This document shows, one piece after another, positions 13,872 to 14,088 of a DNA stretch of 14,088 nt. Both the position numbers and the translations under genes were made by a program. The notes under the pieces are model-generated. The model was given only the letters and a program-made list of their open reading frames with translations, had not been told where the DNA came from and did not search any database. Source of the DNA: UBA2561 sp964577275 (GTDB lineage: Bacteria; Bacteroidota; Bacteroidia; Cytophagales; Thermoflexibacteraceae); the NCBI GenBank assembly GCA_964577275.1, contig CAZNYR010000102.1, positions 1-14,088 of the forward strand, written 5' to 3'. Position 1 is the first letter of the stretch; every line of letters starts with the position of its first letter.

Positions 13872-14088
13872 ATGAAAACCATCACATTTACCTGCGAAAC
13901 GATCACCCCCATGTTCCTCTCCGGAGCAGACGGCAGCACCCCCGAACTTCGACCGCCCTCTATTAAAGGTGCGCTTAGGTTTTGGTGGCGGGCTATGAAT
14001 GGGCATTTGGATTTGAAGACTTTGAAAGAGAAAGAGGGGGAGATTTTTGGGGATACTGGGAGGAGGAGTGGGGTGATTGTGAGGACTA
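13872..14088 (+). CDS. cmr1: Type III-B CRISPR RAMP protein Cmr1, N-terminal fragment
   Basis: The first 72 codons are present; the gene runs off the right edge. The protein starts MKTITFTCETITPMFLSGAD and carries PELRPPSIKGALRFWWRA (residues 24-41), the signature of Cmr1. It then has EIFGDTGRRSGVIV, a RAMP-type glycine-containing strand. Cmr1 caps one end of the Cmr effector complex, which binds crRNA, cleaves matching RNA and, through Cas10, usually makes cyclic oligoadenylates. Cmr1 is often the first gene of the operon, so cas10 and cmr3-cmr6 would be expected to the right. The ATG at 13872 fits the first beta strand of the fold. Base use switches from C-rich to G-rich partway through, unlike neighbouring genes. 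The Cmr1 identity is confident, but the rest of the system cannot be seen. Confidence 0.9.
   Translation, partial: MKTITFTCETITPMFLSGADGSTPELRPPSIKGALRFWWRAMNGHLDLKTLKEKEGEIFGDTGRRSGVIVRT

Overview
The window looks like a chromosomal segment of a Bacteroidota bacterium, most likely of the Cytophagales type. It has several TAnnTTTG promoter -7 boxes, starts lacking a Shine-Dalgarno sequence behind A/T-rich leaders, and protein families with a Bacteroidota flavour. The genus cannot be named from sequence alone. No rRNA, tRNA, insertion sequence or CRISPR array is visible.

Layout. Bases 1-186 (minus) hold the N-terminus of an FAD protein, probably protoporphyrinogen oxidase, followed by recQ (268-2184, minus). 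A small exported protein of unknown function (2458-2823, plus) ends at a clear hairpin terminator. The minus strand from 7991 to 2951 then reads, in transcription order: an alpha/beta hydrolase, a CBS-domain protein, a Wza-like polysaccharide export lipoprotein, and a Wzc-like tyrosine autokinase whose start overlaps the export gene's stop by one base. An exported peroxiredoxin-like protein (8217-8828, plus) diverges from the hydrolase. It converges on a large orphan sensor histidine kinase (8967-10994, minus) with two Ig-like modules in its sensor region.

A 562-base regulatory stretch then leads into a malate/L-lactate dehydrogenase-family gene and a SAM methyltransferase (11557-13506, plus). 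After a 365-base AT-rich gap with overlapping inverted repeats, the last 217 bases encode the N-terminus of Cmr1, so a type III-B CRISPR (Cmr) effector operon begins at the right edge.

How the genes relate. Only the export lipoprotein/autokinase pair is a clear functional unit, for synthesis and export of a surface polysaccharide. The rest is mostly housekeeping or stress-related genes with independent promoters. The defence locus at the right end is the part most likely to lead to something unusual. Its first gene shows an abrupt G/C strand-asymmetry switch, and its upstream region is unusually structured.
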